Source: an uncultured bacterium
GTDB lineage: Bacteria > Desulfobacterota > Syntrophorhabdia > Syntrophorhabdales > JANXAF01
Assembly (NCBI GenBank): GCA_938084905.1
Contig: CALKEQ010000011.1
Location: 1 to 64,000 of the forward strand
DNA: 64,000 nt
Direction of reading: 5' to 3'
Position 1 is the first letter of the stretch. Each line of letters opens with the position of its first letter. Under the pieces are notes generated by a model. It saw only the letters and a list, made by a program, of their open reading frames with translations, was not told the origin of the DNA and did no database searches. Of the stretch, positions 43,724-52,849 are shown one piece after another. The position numbers were made by a program, and so were the translations under genes.

Positions 43724-44434
43724 GTTTGAAAATAGCTGCTTTGCTCTTTCCAAATCCTCCTCAGTATCCACTCCTATCCCCTCATATTCCCTAATCAGAA
43801 CCTTGATTTTTAATCCATTTTCCAGAGCCCTTAGCTGCTCTAAGGATTCTATCTCCTCAAGGAATCCCCTCTCCATGGAAACGAACCTTTCAAGAAAATC
43901 TTTTCTGTACGCGTAGATCCCTATATGCTTGTAGGCTTTTAATTTTCCCTCCCTAGGGTAAGGGATAGGAGCTCTTGAGAAATATAGAGCGTAACCTTCT
44001 TTATCAAGCACAACCTTTACACATTGGGAACTCCTGTATTCGTCCTCACTTATTCTAGGTGTGCAAATGGTTGCCATGTAATCGTTACTTTTCTCAATGT
44101 GATCGAAAAGATCGTCTATAAGTGTAGGTTCGATGAATGGCTCATCACCCTGGAGATTAACTACGACCTCTGCTGGAATGTCTTTTATGGCCTGATAAAC
44201 CCTTTCTGTTCCAGTCTCTATCTCCTTGCCTGTCATTATGACCTTTGCCCCGAATGATTCGGCAACGGTTCTTATCCTTTCATCATCGGTAGCTATTATT
44301 ATTAAATCCTTTTTTTTCGACCCAAGGGCTCTCTCATAAACCCACTGAATTAATGGTTTCCCACAGATCATTCTGAGTGGTTTACCTGGAAGTCTTGTGG
44401 ATCCGTATCTTGCAGGGATAGCTATGATTTTCAA
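43688..44434 (-). CDS. kdsB: 3-deoxy-manno-octulosonate cytidylyltransferase
   Basis: KdsB activates Kdo as CMP-Kdo for LPS inner core, so it marks a Gram-negative outer membrane. The 248-aa protein has [18 protein letters not shown], the TDDERI loop, [17 protein letters not shown] and [11 protein letters not shown], all typical. It overlaps uvrA by 4 bp and is the last gene of its operon. Kdo synthase genes are not nearby. Confidence 0.95.
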   Translation of the reverse strand: MKIIAIPARYGSTRLPGKPLRMICGKPLIQWVYERALGSKKKDLIIIATDDERIRTVAESFGAKVIMTGKEIETGTERVYQAIKDIPAEVVVNLQGDEPFIEPTLIDDLFDHIEKSNDYMATICTPRISEDEYRSSQCVKVVLDKEGYALYFSRAPIPYPREGKLKAYKHIGIYAYRKDFLERFVSMERGFLEEIESLEQLRALENGLKIKVLIREYEGIGVDTEEDLERAKQLFSNLRGLSCEPKPF

Positions 44435-47274
44435 GATGCGGTCCTTTTTCTTTGAGGCTCACGGAGTTCGGTTTGATCTAGGTATTTTTTTAAAAATTGA
44501 CCAGTGTAACTTCTCTCACATTCCAAAAGCTCCTCAGGGGTTCCAGAGAATACGATCTCTCCACCCATTTCTCCCCCTTCTGGACCAAGATCTATTATGT
44601 AATCAGCACATTTGATGACATCCATGTTGTGCTCAATAACGATGACTGTGTTACCTCGGTCTACAAGTACGTTTAAAACTTTTAGCAACTTCTGAATGTC
44701 AGCAAAATGCAAGCCAGTTGTAGGCTCATCAAGTATGTAGAGTGTGCGACCTGTTTCCCTTTTTGAAAGTTCACGGGATAGCTTAATTCTTTGTGCCTCC
44801 CCACCTGACAGCGTTGTAGCAGGCTGTCCTAATCTTATATATCCAAGACCAACATCGTAGAGAACCTGAAGCTTTTTCCTTATATGTGGTACGGCATCGA
44901 AGAAATCCATGGCCTCGGTGACTGTCATCTCAAGCACGTCGGCTATGTTTTTCCCTTTGTAAAGGATTTCCAGGGTATCTCTGTTGTAACGTTTCCCCTT
45001 GCACTGATCACATACAATGTAGACATCTGGTAGAAACTGCATTTCTATCTTTACGTAACCCTCTCCTCTACAGGTCTCGCATCTTCCACCCTTTACGTTG
45101 AAACTGAACCTTCCCTCCCTGTACCCCCTCATTTTCGACTCAGGTAAATTTGCAAATAACTCCCTTATAAAGGTGAAAACTCCCGTGTAGGTGGCAGGGT
45201 TAGATCTTGGTGTCCTTCCTATTGGTGACTGATCTATGTCTATAACGTTATCAATCTGTTCGTAACCGATTATGGCATCGACTTCACCCGCTTTCTCCTT
45301 TGATCTGAATATCTTCTGTTTAAGTAGAGGGTATAAAGTATCCACAATCAGTGTACTTTTTCCCGAACCTGAAACTCCCGTGACACATACAAAGACTCCA
45401 AGGGGGAAACTGACATCTATGTTTTTTAAATTGTTAGCCCTTGCTCCCTTTATGGTTATAAAACCCTTAGGTTTCCTCCTTTTCTTTGGGACCTCTATCC
45501 TTAATTTTCCAGAAAGGTACTGACCAGTAAGTGACTTATCGTAATTTGCGAGTTCTTCAGGCCTTCCCTGAAAAACAAGGTATCCGCCATTTTCTCCCGC
45601 ACCTGGACCGAGATCTACAACATAGTCAGATCTGAGTATCGTTTCATAGTCATGTTCAACGACTATTACGGTATTGCCCAGATTTCTAAGACGGAAAAGT
45701 GTATTTAACAGTCTTTCGTTATCCCTTTGATGAAGTCCAATACTTGGCTCGTCTAAAACGTATAGAACTCCTGTTAGCCCCGAACCTATCTGTGTTGCAA
45801 GCCTGATCCTTTGAGCCTCACCTGAGGAAAGGGTGGCTGAATTCCTGTCAAGGGTTATGTAATCAAGGCCAACATCTAGAAGAAACTTTAGCCTGGAGAT
45901 TATCTCCTTCAGTATGATCTTTGAAATTTCCCTTTCTTTCGGAGTGAGATTTAAATTTTTGAAAAAGTTCAAAGCCTGAGAGATTGTCATTTTTGAGACT
46001 TCGTATATGTTCAGGCCACCTACCTTAACCCACAGCATCTCTTTCTTAAGCCTGGCCCCATTGCAAGTCGGGCATGGGACGAGGTTTATAAATCTCTCTA
46101 ACCTTTCTCTTTCCCATGGATCGGCGTTTTCCCATTCCCTTTTTAGCTCTCCTATAACACCCTCGTAGGGCCTCATCACTATTTCCCTTTTTGAACCCCT
46201 CTCTACGTAAAATGGGATCGGCTTTCCCTTAGAGCCAAAAAGCAAAGCTTCTTTTACATCGTCAGGCAGATCCTTGAAAGGTTTCCTCATGTCTATTTTG
46301 TAATAATCCAGAAGGGATTCGAGAAAGGGGAGAAAGTGAATAGGGTTTTTGTCAGCCCAGGGGACTATTGCCCCCTCCCTTAGTGAAAGATCGGGATTTG
46401 GAACGATCAATGCGGGATCGAAGTACTCCTTCACACCTAAACCAGTACAGTCAGGACAAGCGCCGTAAGGGTTGTTAAAGGAAAACATTCTGGGCGTTAT
46501 CTCTGGATAGCTTATTCCGCAATCTGGACATGCAAAATTCTCGCTAAATACGTAAGTCTCTGAATCCGTCTCAACCTTTACTACCCCTTGGGCTTTGGAA
46601 AGGGCAAGCTCTACCGATTCAAAGAGCCTTCTTTCAACTCCTTCCCTCAATCCTATTTTGTCCACAAAAAGGTCTATCTCGTGCTTTTTATTTTTGTCTA
46701 AAACTATCTCCTCTGAAAGGTCGTACAGAATTCCGTCAATCCTAACCTTTGTGAAGCCCTGCCTTCTTAGTTCGTCCAGTTCCTTTCTGTACTCACCCTT
46801 TCTCCCCCTTACTATCGGTGCGTAAATGGTGACCTTTGTTCCAGGACTAAAAGAGAGAATCGTTTCTACTATCTGAGGGGCGTGCTGACTCTTTATTTCC
46901 CTACCGCAGTTATAGCAAAAAACGTGACCAATCCTTGCAAAGAGAAGCCTAAGATAATCGTAGATCTCAGTTACGGTCCCAACCGTACTTCTCGGGTTTT
47001 TGCTCAAACTTTTCTGCTCTATACTTATCGCAGGAGAGAGACCTTCTATGTAGTCTACGTCAGGTTTGTCCATGAGCTCGAGGAACTGTCTAGCATATGA
47101 GGAGAGGGACTCCACGTACCTTCTTTGACCTTCTGCGTAAATCGTGTCAAAGGCGAGGCTAGATTTTCCAGAGCCGCTTGGGCCAGTTATAACAACTAGC
47201 TTGTTTTTCGGTATTACAACATCGATATTTTTGAGGTTGTGCTGTCTTGCTCCCCTAATTAATATCCTGTCCAT
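44431..47274 (-). CDS. uvrA: Excinuclease ABC subunit A
   Basis: UvrA is the damage sensor of nucleotide excision repair. Two ABC ATPase halves are seen: Walker [21 protein letters not shown] and, later, [10 protein letters not shown]; signatures LSSGEAQRI and [11 protein letters not shown]; and zinc motifs CxxC at CYNCG, CPDCG and [14 protein letters not shown]. Open frame extends upstream to 47358, but homologues start at [17 protein letters not shown], i.e. 47274 (about 947 aa). It follows cysK by 28 bp in the thyX-cysK-uvrA-kdsB run. Confidence 0.97.
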   Translation of the reverse strand: MDRILIRGARQHNLKNIDVVIPKNKLVVITGPSGSGKSSLAFDTIYAEGQRRYVESLSSYARQFLELMDKPDVDYIEGLSPAISIEQKSLSKNPRSTVGTVTEIYDYLRLLFARIGHVFCYNCGREIKSQHAPQIVETILSFSPGTKVTIYAPIVRGRKGEYRKELDELRRQGFTKVRIDGILYDLSEEIVLDKNKKHEIDLFVDKIGLREGVERRLFESVELALSKAQGVVKVETDSETYVFSENFACPDCGISYPEITPRMFSFNNPYGACPDCTGLGVKEYFDPALIVPNPDLSLREGAIVPWADKNPIHFLPFLESLLDYYKIDMRKPFKDLPDDVKEALLFGSKGKPIPFYVERGSKREIVMRPYEGVIGELKREWENADPWERERLERFINLVPCPTCNGARLKKEMLWVKVGGLNIYEVSKMTISQALNFFKNLNLTPKEREISKIILKEIISRLKFLLDVGLDYITLDRNSATLSSGEAQRIRLATQIGSGLTGVLYVLDEPSIGLHQRDNERLLNTLFRLRNLGNTVIVVEHDYETILRSDYVVDLGPGAGENGGYLVFQGRPEELANYDKSLTGQYLSGKLRIEVPKKRRKPKGFITIKGARANNLKNIDVSFPLGVFVCVTGVSGSGKSTLIVDTLYPLLKQKIFRSKEKAGEVDAIIGYEQIDNVIDIDQSPIGRTPRSNPATYTGVFTFIRELFANLPESKMRGYREGRFSFNVKGGRCETCRGEGYVKIEMQFLPDVYIVCDQCKGKRYNRDTLEILYKGKNIADVLEMTVTEAMDFFDAVPHIRKKLQVLYDVGLGYIRLGQPATTLSGGEAQRIKLSRELSKRETGRTLYILDEPTTGLHFADIQKLLKVLNVLVDRGNTVIVIEHNMDVIKCADYIIDLGPEGGEMGGEIVFSGTPEELLECERSYTGQFLKKYLDQTELREPQRKRTAS

Positions 47275-47302
47275 TTTTTGGAATAAAAAGTGTATCAGAT
47301 GT

Positions 47303-48331
47303 TCAAGATGGAAGTAAAGGATTGTGAGGGTCAGTATCCATTTTGGCTTCCCTTGCAAGGACAGAAAGGTACCTTTCTCCAGTGTCGGGCAAAATAGTGA
47401 CTATCATCTTCTTTCTATTTTCCTTTAACCTTCCTATCTCACAAGCAGCGTAGACTGCAGCACCAGATGAGATGCCAGCAAGAATCCCTTCTTCTTTTGC
47501 CAACCTCTTCATCATCTTCTTTGCATCCTCATCCCTAACTTTTATTACACCGTCTATAAGTTCAGTTTTTAGAACTTCGGGGATAAACCCTGCCCCAATA
47601 CCCTGTATTCCATGGGGACCTGGCAGTCCGCCTGAGAGTACAGGAGAGGCCATAGGTTCAACAGCGTAAACCTTGATTGAGGGCTTTCTTTCTTTTAGGA
47701 CTTCTGCAACTCCAGTGAGGGTTCCACCCGTTCCTACCCCTGCGACGAATATGTCTATTTTGCCTTCAGTATCTCTCCATATTTCCTCAGCTGTTGTCAC
47801 CCGATGGATATCCGGATTGGAAGGATTTTTGAACTGCTGAAGCATCAGGTAATTAGGATTCTTCTTAACTAGCTTTTCCGCCTTTTCGATTGCCCCTCTC
47901 ATTCCCTCTGATCCAGGAGTGAGTATGATTTTCGCACCAAGAAGTCTGAGAAGCTCAATTCTTTCCCTGGACATGACATCTGGCATGACTATTATGAGTT
48001 TTATCTTCTTTACAGCGCAGACAAAGGCTAAAGCTATTCCAGTGTTACCACTTGTAGGTTCTACTATGACAGTATCCTTCCCTATAAGACCTTTTTCTTC
48101 CGCATCGAGGATCATCGCGAGACCTATCCTGTCTTTCACACTACCAAGAGGGTTAAAAAATTCGAGCTTTGCAACTATATCTGATTTTAGTCCCCTTGAG
48201 ATTCTGTTAAGCTTTACAAGAGGTGTATTACCAACAAGGTAAGTTATGTCCTTTGCTATTCCACGTTTAATTTGATAGAGCTCAACACCCTTGTACCTTA
48301 CCTTTGAAACATCTTCGCCTTTTTTTCTCAT
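47303..48331 (-). CDS. cysK: Cysteine synthase (O-acetylserine sulfhydrylase family)
   Basis: This PLP enzyme condenses O-acetylserine with sulfide. Seen are [13 protein letters not shown], the PLP lysine in [51 protein letters not shown] (phosphate-binding Gly loop) and [11 protein letters not shown]. The 342-aa length includes an N-terminal extension of about 25 residues. Its substrate enzyme CysE is encoded 2 kb away on the other strand, completing cysteine synthesis from serine. Confidence 0.93.
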   Translation of the reverse strand: MRKKGEDVSKVRYKGVELYQIKRGIAKDITYLVGNTPLVKLNRISRGLKSDIVAKLEFFNPLGSVKDRIGLAMILDAEEKGLIGKDTVIVEPTSGNTGIALAFVCAVKKIKLIIVMPDVMSRERIELLRLLGAKIILTPGSEGMRGAIEKAEKLVKKNPNYLMLQQFKNPSNPDIHRVTTAEEIWRDTEGKIDIFVAGVGTGGTLTGVAEVLKERKPSIKVYAVEPMASPVLSGGLPGPHGIQGIGAGFIPEVLKTELIDGVIKVRDEDAKKMMKRLAKEEGILAGISSGAAVYAACEIGRLKENRKKMIVTILPDTGERYLSVLAREAKMDTDPHNPLLPS

Positions 48332-48337
48332 CTTTCC

Positions 48338-48922
48338 CTATAGGTCCTCGAAGACGGAAGGAGCGTGATCTTTAAGGATTTTTAGCATCTCTTCAGCCAG
48401 GTTTCTTATTTCCCACTGGGCTGAGTTGTTCTTCCTCAAGGAGATTATGTGTCTCAGTTCTCTGAAATTTGCTGTAAGGACTATTTCAGTTTCAGTTGCG
48501 TTCGGAAGAACGTACCTTGCGTCCTCGGCCTTTATGCCAATTTCCTTAAGTTTTCTATAAGTTTCCCTACTTTTTTCCATAAGCTCCTTGAAGATTTCTT
48601 TTGCCCTGGAATCTTTCTCGATAGAGGGGGGAATGACGTATGAAAATTCCCTCTCATCCACGTACCTCTGCGATTTCTGCGTAAAAGAGCAAAGCCTATG
48701 CCTTACAAGCTGATGTGAACAGGCCCTTGAGATTCCGCTTATCCTGAATGTGGCGTAGGCATGCTCAAGAACAGAATGGTGGCCGCTTTTTCTGAGCATT
48801 CGCACAAATTCCCTTTCAGATCCTTCCCTTATCTTGTGAAAGGATTGATAGGCTGTTCTTCCTGCAAGTTCTATGATTTTTTCCGCATTGGGAGTTATAA
48901 AAAGAAGTTCTACCTTAAGCAT
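48338..48922 (-). CDS. thyX: Flavin-dependent thymidylate synthase
   Basis: ThyX makes dTMP with FAD and NADPH, common in anaerobes and thermophiles lacking ThyA. The 194-aa protein has the ThyX hallmark near residue 75, RHRLCSFTQKSQRY (consensus RHRxxSxNxxSxR, with Thr for Asn), and SVLEHAYATFRI upstream. The C-terminal RELRHIISLR is also typical. It lies 3 bp after the M20 peptidase and 6 bp before cysK. Confidence 0.94.
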   Translation of the reverse strand: MLKVELLFITPNAEKIIELAGRTAYQSFHKIREGSEREFVRMLRKSGHHSVLEHAYATFRISGISRACSHQLVRHRLCSFTQKSQRYVDEREFSYVIPPSIEKDSRAKEIFKELMEKSRETYRKLKEIGIKAEDARYVLPNATETEIVLTANFRELRHIISLRKNNSAQWEIRNLAEEMLKILKDHAPSVFEDL

Positions 48923-48925
48923 CCT

Positions 48926-50230
48926 CTAGATCACAGTTATCAGGGCCTTAAGTATATTTCTTGTTCCTTCGTAACCCCTCAGTACGTTTTCAATGGATAT
49001 TCTCTCATTTACTCCGTGCATCCTCATTATCTCGTCTTTTGTGAGGACTATGGGAAAGAAGCCGTAGGCAGGTATGCCGAGAGACCTGAAGTACCTTAAA
49101 TCCGTTGCGCCGGTGGTCATATAAGGAAGAACCTGAATTGGACCGAAACTCCTTTTTATTTCTTCCTCTAAGACTTTGAAGTACTTTGTTTTATAATTCG
49201 AGTAATAGGACTTCCCAAGGCTTTCACCGACTGGTATAACCTCAACTTCTTTGCCGGCGATTCTCCTTATCCTATTGTAAAATTTGTCCTGCCTGTCAGA
49301 AGGGAGAATGCGCGCATCAAAGGCCGCTTGAGCTTCAACGGGTATCATGTTTATCTTTTCTCCCCCTTTGAGAATCGTGCATGTTACAGTATTCCTGAGA
49401 AGGGCGTTAATAGTGGGATTCTCTTCCAGAAAGCTCAAAAAAGACTTCTTTCTCAGGGCACTCTTTAAGTTGGAATAAAGGAAATCGTTAATTACTTTAC
49501 CCTTCATGATCCCATCTATGTATCTTACGGCAACAGGATAAAGTTTTATAGGCCACTTGTATGAAATTAGCCTGTGTGCCGCTTCTATCACTTTCTCATT
49601 AGGGTTATCCTTATGGGGGGTGGATCCGTGACCTCCCCTCCCTCTTGCCTTTATATAGAACTGGCTCACCTTTTTCTCCGTAACCGAGATCTGAGCATGC
49701 GTGATATTTCCCTCTTCCACTATAAATCCCCCTTCGCTCAAAACAAAATCAGCATTTCGAAGAACCTCCTTTTTTTCAAGCATAAACTTTACCCCAAGCT
49801 TTCCCCCGGTCTCCTCATCGCATGTGGCTAAATAGATTACGTCCCTCTCAGGTATAAGACCTTCCCTGAAAATATCTATAAAGGCGAAGAGCTGACAGAG
49901 TGTCTGAACCTTCATATCCAGCGCGCCTCTTCCGTAAAGATAACCGTCCTTTATTTCGCCCTTGAAGGGATCGACTTCCCACTCCTCGGGCCGCGCAGGA
50001 ACAGTATCCACGTGGCTCAAAAGGACAAGAGGCATATCAGATCTTTTCCCCCTTATGCGAGCAAAAAGGTTTGCCCTTTTTGGAGCAGGGGAAAAGACCT
50101 CACATTCGATACCTTCTTTTTTTAAGAAAGACTCAAGGAAAAGGATAGAATCTTCTTCCTGTCCTGGAGGGTTAGCCGAATTTAAACAAAGAAAACCCCT
50201 TGCATGCGACAGGAGACTTTCCGGATCCAT
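48926..50230 (-). CDS. M20-family metallopeptidase (ArgE/DapE/CPG2-like)
   Basis: The 434-aa zinc peptidase has VVLLSHVDTVPA (His/Asp ligands; here PLVLLSHVDTVPA), YGRGALDMKVQT, CDEETGGKLG (catalytic Glu) and a dimerisation domain with RGRGGHGSTPH. Substrates in this family range from acyl amino acids to dipeptides; the role is not clear. The gene starts 16 bp after the basic micro-peptide and shares its promoter. Confidence 0.9.
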   Translation of the reverse strand: MDPESLLSHARGFLCLNSANPPGQEEDSILFLESFLKKEGIECEVFSPAPKRANLFARIRGKRSDMPLVLLSHVDTVPARPEEWEVDPFKGEIKDGYLYGRGALDMKVQTLCQLFAFIDIFREGLIPERDVIYLATCDEETGGKLGVKFMLEKKEVLRNADFVLSEGGFIVEEGNITHAQISVTEKKVSQFYIKARGRGGHGSTPHKDNPNEKVIEAAHRLISYKWPIKLYPVAVRYIDGIMKGKVINDFLYSNLKSALRKKSFLSFLEENPTINALLRNTVTCTILKGGEKINMIPVEAQAAFDARILPSDRQDKFYNRIRRIAGKEVEVIPVGESLGKSYYSNYKTKYFKVLEEEIKRSFGPIQVLPYMTTGATDLRYFRSLGIPAYGFFPIVLTKDEIMRMHGVNERISIENVLRGYEGTRNILKALITVI

Positions 50231-50246
50231 TTTCTTTTAAGAACTG

Positions 50247-50330
50247 CTACTTCTTCTTGCTCGTTGCCTTCTTGGAGGCGGTCTTTTTTTCACCCTGAGA
50301 TTTCTTTGCACTCTTTGCTTTGCAGGCCAT
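50247..50330 (-). CDS. Basic 27-aa micro-protein, Lys/Ala/Ser-rich
   Basis: A short ORF begins MACKAKSAKKSQGEKK and ends KATSKKK, with 12 lysines in 27 residues. A strong Shine-Dalgarno (AAGGAGG, 6 nt before the ATG) and a near-perfect promoter lie just upstream. Its low-complexity, histone-H1-like tail sequence suggests nucleic-acid binding, but I know no matching family. It leads the operon for M20 peptidase, ThyX, CysK, UvrA and KdsB. Confidence 0.6.
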   Translation of the reverse strand: MACKAKSAKKSQGEKKTASKKATSKKK

Positions 50331-50352
50331 TAGAACCTCCTTTTTTCTTTGC

Positions 50353-50381
50353 ATAATATTGGAAAAACGGGCCTTTGTCAA
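50353..50381 (-). promoter_or_regulatory. Strong sigma-70-type promoter for the micro-protein-M20-thyX-cysK-uvrA-kdsB operon
   Basis: On the minus strand TTGACA (50376-50381) and TATTAT (50353-50358) are separated by exactly 17 bp. Transcription should start near 50346, just before the AAGGAGG and ATG of the micro-protein. This is among the best promoters in the window. Confidence 0.8.
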
Positions 50382-50440
50382 TAGGAAATTTTGGCCAAAT
50401 CGGCTTGCCATCCTACCAGATTGGTGATAAATTAAGAGAG

Positions 50441-51406
50441 ATGAAGAGAAAAAAGAAGATATGCAGGAGTAAGGAAAAAAAGTGCAAGGTGGCAGGTAAG
50501 AAGAAAAATTACAGTCTGGAGATAAGTCGAGCCGTAAAAAAAATGGTTCAGAATTACAAAAAAGGTGATAGGTTCACCCACATAGAGCCGGAACCAATCC
50601 CCTCACGTGTAAAAGTCATAGACATAATATACAGGGCAATAGATCTCATCTATCCTGGCTATCATGCGCAAGAAACCCTTGATGAAAATTCTATCTCCTA
50701 CTACTTTGGACAGAAATTCATAGAGCTTTTTGATCTCCTATCGGAGCAGATCGCATTCGCCTACAGGCACGAATGTATGAGGTACGGCAGGCCATGTATA
50801 GACTGTGAGGAGTTTGGTCGGGAAGTTGCCTTAAAGTTTTTGAACGAGATTCCACACTTGCAAGAGGTACTTGCAAAGGACGTGAAAGCGGCGTATGAAG
50901 GGGATCCAGCCTCAAAACATTATGACGAGGTTATTTTCTGTTACCCTGGGCTTTTTGCCATAACAGTATACAGAATTGCCCATTTTCTTCACGTAAACGG
51001 TGTTCCTCTCATCCCGAGAATCATGACAGAATACGCCCACAGTAGGACTGGTATAGATATCCATCCCGGTGCGAAAATAGGAGAGAGCTTCTTTATCGAT
51101 CATGGTACAGGTGTGGTTATTGGAGAGACAACTGAAATAGGAGACAGGGTCAGAATATATCAGGGCGTCACGCTCGGTGCGCTTTCATTGAGCAAGGAGG
51201 AGTGCGAATCCTTAAGGAACAAAAAAAGGCACCCCACAATAGAGGATGATGTGATAATTTACGCAAATGCCACTATCCTTGGCGGAAACACGGTTATAGG
51301 CAAGGGCTCGATAATAGGCGGAAATGTCTGGCTAACTGAGAGTGTACCACCTAATACTGAGGTGTATTTGAAGAAACCCGAGCTCTTAATGAAAAACAGG
51401 ACTTAG
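50441..51406 (+). CDS. cysE: Serine O-acetyltransferase (CysE/EpsC type)
   Basis: CysE acetylates serine to O-acetylserine for CysK. The approximately 321-aa protein has a helical N-terminal domain and a left-handed beta-helix with hexapeptide repeats ([21 protein letters not shown] as landmark around 220-240, [22 protein letters not shown] after it), including the active-site His in DHGTG. A TTG at 50375 is in frame, but it overlaps the divergent promoter, so ATG 50441 is preferred. The Lys-rich N-terminal tail ([14 protein letters not shown]) is unusual. Confidence 0.9.
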   Translation: MKRKKKICRSKEKKCKVAGKKKNYSLEISRAVKKMVQNYKKGDRFTHIEPEPIPSRVKVIDIIYRAIDLIYPGYHAQETLDENSISYYFGQKFIELFDLLSEQIAFAYRHECMRYGRPCIDCEEFGREVALKFLNEIPHLQEVLAKDVKAAYEGDPASKHYDEVIFCYPGLFAITVYRIAHFLHVNGVPLIPRIMTEYAHSRTGIDIHPGAKIGESFFIDHGTGVVIGETTEIGDRVRIYQGVTLGALSLSKEECESLRNKKRHPTIEDDVIIYANATILGGNTVIGKGSIIGGNVWLTESVPPNTEVYLKKPELLMKNRT

Positions 51407-51457
51407 GGTTATCCTTAGATCATGCCCGCAAAAGCCGAATTTTTTGAAAATTAGTTG

Positions 51458-51486
51458 TTGACAAAAAGGCCATCTTGTACTATTAA
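51458..51486 (+). promoter_or_regulatory. Promoter of the aromatic attenuator leader
   Basis: A perfect TTGACA (51458-51463) and TATTAA (51481-51486) are 17 bp apart. Transcription should start near 51493, leaving a leader of about 165 nt before the first aminotransferase. It lies about 50 bp after cysE. Confidence 0.8.
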
Positions 51487-51507
51487 AACGTAAAAATGGA
51501 TACGCGC

Positions 51508-51555
51508 ATGATGAAGAAGGTTTTTTACTTTTATTTTAAAAATTGGCACCCATGA
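51508..51555 (+). CDS. Leader peptide rich in Phe/Tyr (MMKKVFYFYFKNWHP)
   Basis: A 15-codon ORF reads MMKKVFYFYFKNWHP then TGA. Five consecutive codons (TTT TAC TTT TAT TTT, 51523-51537) are Phe or Tyr, and a Trp and a His follow. This composition is the signature of an attenuation leader peptide, as in the E. coli pheA and pheST leaders. The stop codon falls inside RNA segment A of the attenuator, which makes ribosome position decide the fold. ATG 51496 (in frame) is too close to the predicted transcript start, so ATG 51508 or 51511 is likelier; a weak TGGA lies upstream. Confidence 0.75.
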   Translation: MMKKVFYFYFKNWHP

Positions 51556-51575
51556 TTCTTGTGCCTTAGGGCACA

Positions 51576-51612
51576 GAGCCATGGGTGCAAAGGCCCATGG
51601 CTCTTTTATTTT
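51576..51612 (+). terminator. Leader terminator 1 (D:E hairpin)
   Basis: A perfect ten-pair stem (51576-51585 with 51594-51603, GAGCCATGGG/CCCATGGCTC) with an eight-base loop is followed by TTTTATTTT. It competes with the A:D and E:F pairings of the attenuator. Confidence 0.75.
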
Positions 51613-51615
51613 AGG

Positions 51616-51645
51616 GCCATGGGTAAAACCCATGGCTTTTTTTTT
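51616..51645 (+). terminator. Leader terminator 2 (F:G hairpin)
   Basis: A perfect nine-pair stem (GCCATGGGT at 51616-51624 with ACCCATGGC at 51628-51636) with an AAA loop is followed by nine T residues (51637-51645). It is a textbook intrinsic terminator placed directly before the Shine-Dalgarno (GAAGGAGGGA) of the first aminotransferase. Confidence 0.9.
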
Positions 51646-51659
51646 GAAGGAGGGATAAG

Positions 51660-52847
51660 ATGATATCGAAGAAGGTAAGAAAGCTGATTTTAGCCCAGGA
51701 AGGCTGGACAAGAAGGATGTTTGAAGAGGGGTTGAAATTAAAGAGGGTTTACGGAGAGAATAACGTCTACGATTTTTCTTTAGGGAATCCGGAAATTGAA
51801 CCTCCCAAAGAGGTAAAGGAGTCGATGATAGAACTTTTGAAAGAGGAAAAAAAGGGGATGCACAGATACATGGAAAATAGCGGTTACGAGTACGTAAGAG
51901 CTGAAATTGCCAACTACCTAACTCAAAAGTACGGGCTTCCCTTTACGCCGAAACACGTATTCATGTCAGTAGGCTGTGCTGGGGGATTAAATGTGGTCCT
52001 AAAAAGTATCTTAGATAGGGGGGATGAGGTTATAATTCCTACCCCCTTCTTCTGGGAGTTCAAGAACTACGTAGAAAATTATGGAGGAAAAGTGGTGCTG
52101 GCTGAGACAAAGGATGACTTCCAGCTTGATGTAAATAGAATCGAATCTTTGATTACTCCGAAAACAAAGGCGATCCTCCTCAACAGTCCCAACAATCCAA
52201 CTGGTGTGGTTTATGGTGAAGGGGTACTAAGAGATCTCTCCTCCCTTCTATTACAAAAGAGGAAAGAGGGGAGGATGATTTACATAGTTTCGGATGACGC
52301 TTACAGAAAAATAGTTTATGATAATTTTGAGCTTCCAAACCTCTTCTCCCTATACGATCTTGTGATATCAGTTACTTCCCACTCAAAGGATCTTGCTCTT
52401 CCAGGAGAAAGGATCGGTTATATTGCGGTCTCACCGAAAATAGAGTGGATAGATTTACTCGTTTCCGCATTTATGATCGCATCTCGTGCCCTGGGCTTCG
52501 TAAACGCACCTGCCTTCTTCCAAAGGCTCATATGTAGATTTCAGAATAACTCAGTAGATGTAGGTGAGTACCAGGAAAAAAGGGACATCCTTTATGGTGC
52601 CCTTACTCAGGCTGGTTTTGAGTGTGTAAAGCCTATGGGTGCATTCTACATGTTTCCCAAATCGCCTATAAAGAACGAACTCCAATTTGTGAGAGAACTC
52701 CAAAAGGAAAGGATTCTCGTAGTTCCCGGCCGGGGATTTGGAAAGAAAGGATACTTTAGGATAGCTTACTGTGTCCCAAAAGAGACGATACTTGCATCAT
52801 TAGAAGGATTTAGGCGCGTAGCGCGAAAATTCATAAAAGGGGGGTAA
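51660..52847 (+). CDS. PLP-dependent aminotransferase, probably aromatic (tandem copy 1)
   Basis: The 395-aa fold-type I enzyme has a YDFSLGNPEIEPP start region, RYMENSGYEYVR, NSPNNPTGVVY (cofactor Asn region), SDDAYRKIVYD and the PLP lysine in SHSKDLALPGER, with a C-terminal FRIAY (substrate Arg). It resembles AspB-like aminotransferases; substrate specificity is not visible, but the Phe/Tyr attenuator upstream argues for aromatic amino acid or prephenate transamination. Copy 2 follows after 2 bp and is clearly a paralogue (shared motifs throughout). Confidence 0.85.
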   Translation: MISKKVRKLILAQEGWTRRMFEEGLKLKRVYGENNVYDFSLGNPEIEPPKEVKESMIELLKEEKKGMHRYMENSGYEYVRAEIANYLTQKYGLPFTPKHVFMSVGCAGGLNVVLKSILDRGDEVIIPTPFFWEFKNYVENYGGKVVLAETKDDFQLDVNRIESLITPKTKAILLNSPNNPTGVVYGEGVLRDLSSLLLQKRKEGRMIYIVSDDAYRKIVYDNFELPNLFSLYDLVISVTSHSKDLALPGERIGYIAVSPKIEWIDLLVSAFMIASRALGFVNAPAFFQRLICRFQNNSVDVGEYQEKRDILYGALTQAGFECVKPMGAFYMFPKSPIKNELQFVRELQKERILVVPGRGFGKKGYFRIAYCVPKETILASLEGFRRVARKFIKGG

Positions 52848-52849
52848 TA

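Larger units (their letters stand above)
51545..51645 (+). promoter_or_regulatory. Transcription attenuator with mutually exclusive hairpins
   Basis: Segments: A 51546-51554, B 51560-51565, C 51570-51575, D 51576-51588, E 51593-51604, F 51613-51624, G 51628-51636. Antiterminator state: A pairs with D (51580-51588, nine perfect pairs) enclosing B:C (six pairs), and E pairs with F (twelve pairs, two G-U). Terminator state: D (51576-51585) pairs with E (51594-51603) and F pairs with G. A ribosome stalled on Phe/Tyr codons leaves A free, giving the antiterminator; a ribosome reaching the stop codon covers A, giving terminators. All pairings were checked base by base; the regulatory logic is inference. 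Confidence 0.75.

Noticed and set aside
51407..51660. Known riboswitch class in the aminotransferase leader
   Set aside because: The hairpins do not fit any riboswitch consensus I recognise, and the Phe/Tyr ORF whose stop lies in segment A explains the layout better.
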